Shown: positions 12,980 to 15,430 of the stretch, piece by piece
Numbering within the stretch: position 1 is the first letter of the stretch
Layout of the letters: every line of letters begins with the position of its first letter
NCBI GenBank assembly: GCA_964370015.1
Contig: CAYJHD010000051.1
Span: 1 to 15,430 of the forward strand
Length of the DNA stretch: 15,430 bases
From: CAYJAD01 sp964370015
GTDB taxonomy: Bacteria; Desulfobacterota; Desulfovibrionia; Desulfovibrionales; Desulfovibrionaceae
Direction of reading: 5' to 3'
Program-made: the position numbers and the translations under genes
Notes under the pieces: generated by a model
The model's database searches: none
Seen by the model: the letters and a program-made list of their open reading frames with translations, nothing else
What the model was told of the DNA's origin: nothing

Positions 12980-14230
12980 TTACGCAGTCACAGCCTTACG
13001 CATGTGCTCTACAAGAGTGTCTTTGGTTAAAGTTTGTTGCTGGCTTGCGTCCATATCTTTGCAAGTGACGGTGCCGCTGGCGCATTCATCTTCACCTAAA
13101 ATAAGGGCAAAACGTGCGCCGCATTTACCGGCTTGACGCATTTGGCTTTTAAAAGAGCCACCATAAATTTGTTCACCGCAAAAGCCATTTTTGCGCAATA
13201 ACAAGGCCAATTCAAAGCCCACATTTTGCGCCGCATCGCCCATGCTCACCACACAGAAATCCGGACGCGGAGCCTCCACTTCTGGCATAAGCATGGCAAG
13301 ACGCTCCATACCGCAAGCAAAGCCAATGCCGGGAACATCGGGGCCGCCAAGCTGTTTAACAAGGCCGTCGTATCTGCCGCCGCCTGCAATGGATGATTGC
13401 GCGCCCACGGCTGTGGAAACAATCTCAAAGGTGGTACGACAATAATAATCAAGACCGCGCACCAAACGAGGATTGCGCACATATTCCACACCGGCAGTGT
13501 CTAAAAGTTCGCGCACGGTGGTGAAGTGACTGGTGCACGCATCACAAGTATGCTCATCAATGCGCGGCGCTTTTTCTGTATGTTCTTTACAGGTGGGCAC
13601 TTTACAATCAAGCACGCGCAAAGGATTGGTATCCATGCGGCGTCTGCAATCTTCACACAAAGCTGTGGCGTCCAGAGATTTCAAATACTCTGTGAGAATG
13701 CGGCGATATTCCGGGCGGCACTCGGGGCAACCAAGAGAGTTCAAATGTACTTCACACTCAGTGATGCCAATGTTTTTCAAAAAAAGCATGAGCATGGTGA
13801 TGACTTCTGCATCCACTTGCGGAGCTTCTGCACCAAGGCATTCACAGTTAATTTGGTGGAACTGGCGCATACGACCTTTTTGTGGTCTTTCATAGCGAAA
13901 CATGGGGCCATAAGAAAACAATTTAGACACAGATTGTTTGGAGTTCATGGAAGCTTGAATATAAGCACGCATGACCCCTGCTGTGGCTTCTGGGCGCAAT
14001 GTTAAAGAGCGGTTTTTCCTGTCGGGAAAGGTGTACATCTCTTTTTGAACAACGTCAGTTTCTGTGCCAATGCCGCGACAAAAAAGCTCGGTAAATTCCA
14101 TGATGGGTGTGCGCAGCTCTTCATAACCAAAAAGGGAAAATGTTTCACGTGCAACATTTTCCATGCGAGTAAAAAGCAAAGATTGCGGAGAAAATAAATC
14201 CGCAAATCCTTTGATACTTTGTGTAGTCAT
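12980..14230 (-). CDS. hisS: Histidyl-tRNA synthetase
   Basis: Class IIa synthetase that charges tRNA-His. The 416-residue product has LTLRPEATAGVMRAY (76-90), motif 2 FRYERPQKGRMRQF, the HisA-type loop RGLDYYCRTTFEI, motif 3 GIGFACGMERLAM and a C-terminal anticodon-binding domain (about 325-416). The insertion domain carries paired cysteines (CPEC, CEDC, DCKVPTC, CDAC), which could bind zinc. Length is normal. AGGA lies 8 nt before the ATG. Codons 25-30 (NVARET) coincide with a parS-like site at 14141-14156. It follows purF after 92 nt that contain a large hairpin, so hisS may have its own promoter there, although I see no strong one. Confidence 0.97.
   Translation of the reverse strand: MTTQSIKGFADLFSPQSLLFTRMENVARETFSLFGYEELRTPIMEFTELFCRGIGTETDVVQKEMYTFPDRKNRSLTLRPEATAGVMRAYIQASMNSKQSVSKLFSYGPMFRYERPQKGRMRQFHQINCECLGAEAPQVDAEVITMLMLFLKNIGITECEVHLNSLGCPECRPEYRRILTEYLKSLDATALCEDCRRRMDTNPLRVLDCKVPTCKEHTEKAPRIDEHTCDACTSHFTTVRELLDTAGVEYVRNPRLVRGLDYYCRTTFEIVSTAVGAQSSIAGGGRYDGLVKQLGGPDVPGIGFACGMERLAMLMPEVEAPRPDFCVVSMGDAAQNVGFELALLLRKNGFCGEQIYGGSFKSQMRQAGKCGARFALILGEDECASGTVTCKDMDASQQQTLTKDTLVEHMRKAVTA
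14141..14156. other. parS-like site inside the 5' end of hisS
   Basis: TGTTTCACGTGCAACA matches the parS consensus at 15 of 16 positions (one change at position 12). Together with the site at 4842-4857 it is the best match in the window. Confidence 0.75.
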
Positions 14231-14260
14231 GTCTTCTTCCTTATGGCCTTTCTACAAAAT

Positions 14261-14307
14261 AATTGTGTTGAACCGCAATATCGCAATACCGCAAGCTCAA
14301 CACAATT
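14261..14307 (-). terminator. Hairpin between purF and hisS with repeated loop
   Basis: AATTGTGTTGA (14261-14271) and TCAACACAATT (14297-14307) form a perfect 11-bp inverted repeat around a 25-nt loop. On the minus strand it follows the purF stop by 15 nt and is followed by ATTTTG, so it is a plausible purF terminator. The loop holds three tandem copies of CGCAAT-like octamers, which is unusual for a terminator. Confidence 0.6.
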
Positions 14308-14322
14308 GCTAAATTGAACACT

Positions 14323-15430
14323 CTATCGTTTCATACAACCAGATTTGCAAGCTTCTATGGAAGCTGGGCACTCCACAGGATACTGCCCCGTGAAACACGC
14401 TGTGCAATAATGGTCTTCATGATTTACAGAACGAAGCAAACCTTCGATGCTTAAATAATGGATGGAATCCACATCCAGCATTTCTTTGATTTCATCTATG
14501 GTGTGGGTTGCGGCCACAAGGTCCTTAGGTGAGGCAAAGTCGATGCCGTAAAAACAGGGGAACTTCACCGGCGGACAAGAAATACGAATATGCACTTCTT
14601 TGGCACCAAGCTCACGTAATTTTTTTACTCTGGTGGTCATGGTGGTGCCACGCACAATGGAGTCATCCACAATACAAATTCTTTTGCCTTCAATCATTTC
14701 GCGCACGGGGTTAATCTTAATACGCACTCCAAAGTTGCGCATATGCTGCGATGGCTGAATGAAGGTACGTCCCACATAGTGGTTACGAATCATGGCGTGC
14801 TCATAGGGCAGTTCTGCGCATTGTGCAAAGCCCACGGCTGAGTATACGCCAGAATCCGGAAATGGCATGACAAAGTCCACATCGGGGGTGGACTCGTGCG
14901 CCAATTGCCAGCCCATGCGTTTACGCACAAGATAGACATTTTCATCAAAAATATTGGAGTCAGGACGCGCAAAATACACCAGCTCAAAAATACATTGCTT
15001 GGGTGTTGCGGGCTTTGGCAAAAAGTATGAGAAAATACTTTCACTGCGTAGCTCTTCGCCTTCCACAATGATGAGCTCACCGGGTTTTACCGAGCGAATG
15101 AAATCTGCTTCCATAAGGTCAAAAGCGCATGTTTCCGATGCGAACACAAAGGATTTATCTAGCTTTGCAACGCTTAATGGGTGAAAACCATGAGGATCGC
15201 GCACGGCGGCCATTTTACCATCCACAAGCACAAGCAAGCAATACGCACCGCGCACTTTAGAGCATACTTCGCGCAATGCATCTTCTAAACATCGTGTACG
15301 CATGGCGCGCACGAGCAAGTGTACAAACACTTCTGAGTCGGTGGTGGTTTGGAAAATGGCTCCATGATCCTCCAACTCAGCGCGTAGCTCTTCGGTATTC
15401 ACAAGGTTACCATTGTGCGCAAGAGCAATT
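14323..15430 (-). CDS. purF: Amidophosphoribosyltransferase (partial, N-terminus beyond the window)
   Basis: First committed enzyme of purine synthesis: glutamine plus PRPP gives phosphoribosylamine. The frame is open to the right edge. About 368 residues are present, beginning ALAHNGNLVNTEELR, so roughly the first 100 residues, including the catalytic N-terminal cysteine, are missing. An internal GTG at 15400-15402 is Val, not a start. The PRPP-binding motif is RICIVDDSIVRGTTMTT (near 14635-14685). Cysteines in QCIFELVYF, KFPCFYGID and HYCTACF are placed like the four 4Fe-4S ligands of the Bacillus-type enzyme, which is usually oxygen-sensitive. The product ends ACKSGCMKR at 14323. It is upstream of hisS on the same strand. 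Confidence 0.96.
   Translation of the reverse strand, partial: IALAHNGNLVNTEELRAELEDHGAIFQTTTDSEVFVHLLVRAMRTRCLEDALREVCSKVRGAYCLLVLVDGKMAAVRDPHGFHPLSVAKLDKSFVFASETCAFDLMEADFIRSVKPGELIIVEGEELRSESIFSYFLPKPATPKQCIFELVYFARPDSNIFDENVYLVRKRMGWQLAHESTPDVDFVMPFPDSGVYSAVGFAQCAELPYEHAMIRNHYVGRTFIQPSQHMRNFGVRIKINPVREMIEGKRICIVDDSIVRGTTMTTRVKKLRELGAKEVHIRISCPPVKFPCFYGIDFASPKDLVAATHTIDEIKEMLDVDSIHYLSIEGLLRSVNHEDHYCTACFTGQYPVECPASIEACKSGCMKR

Noticed and set aside
13526..14005. 159-residue open frame antisense to hisS
   Set aside because: It lies wholly opposite hisS, has no ribosome site and a composition typical of a shadow frame.
14382..14397. parS half-site CGTGAAACA in purF
   Set aside because: Only 11 of 16 positions match; the left half is absent.
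1..15430. CRISPR arrays, tRNA/rRNA genes, insertion sequences, phage genes
   Set aside because: Looked for on both strands; no regularly spaced direct repeats, cloverleaf or rRNA-like segment, transposase or integrase was seen.

Overview
The window looks like an origin-proximal housekeeping segment of a bacterial chromosome, with moderate G+C, AT-rich intergenic regions and many inverted repeats between genes. The minus-strand order hisS-aspS-def-fmt-DUF116-rsmB, next to parA/parB, is one I associate with Desulfovibrio and relatives (Desulfovibrionales). That assignment comes from remembered synteny and protein character, not from a search. I see no tRNA, rRNA, insertion sequence, CRISPR array or prophage gene.

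Layout. Positions 1-1471 (+) hold the tail of an unidentified gene, a polar amino acid ABC permease and uracil-DNA glycosylase. Positions 1471-1820 have no gene but hold seven or more consecutive inverted repeats. A small acidic protein of unknown function (1818-2087, -) is divergent from an NlpC/P60 lipoprotein (2352-2840, +). A protein with a MerR-type helix-turn-helix and a coiled coil (3022-3792, +) converges on a secreted DsbA/ScsC-like thiol oxidoreductase (3863-4651, -). The chromosome partition genes follow: parA (4889-5674, +), a small zinc-ribbon-like gene on the opposite strand (5677-6084, -) and parB (6135-7082, +). From 7358 to the right edge every gene is on the minus strand. In transcription order they are purF (partial), hisS, aspS, def, fmt, a DUF116 membrane protein and rsmB.

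How the genes fit together. ParA, ParB and four parS-like 16-mers (4842-4857, 7988-8003, 9147-9162, 14141-14156) form a ParABS segregation locus. One site lies just downstream of a good sigma-70 promoter for parA; the other three lie inside rsmB, DUF116 and hisS. The minus-strand block is a translation cluster: two aminoacyl-tRNA synthetases, N-terminal formylation and deformylation of initiator Met, and 16S rRNA methylation.

No clearly new multi-gene system is visible. The items most worth a second look are the dispersed parS set, the antisense gene splitting parA from parB, the MerR/coiled-coil protein beside the partition locus, the hairpin-dense 1471-1820 region, and an intrinsic terminator between aspS and def.
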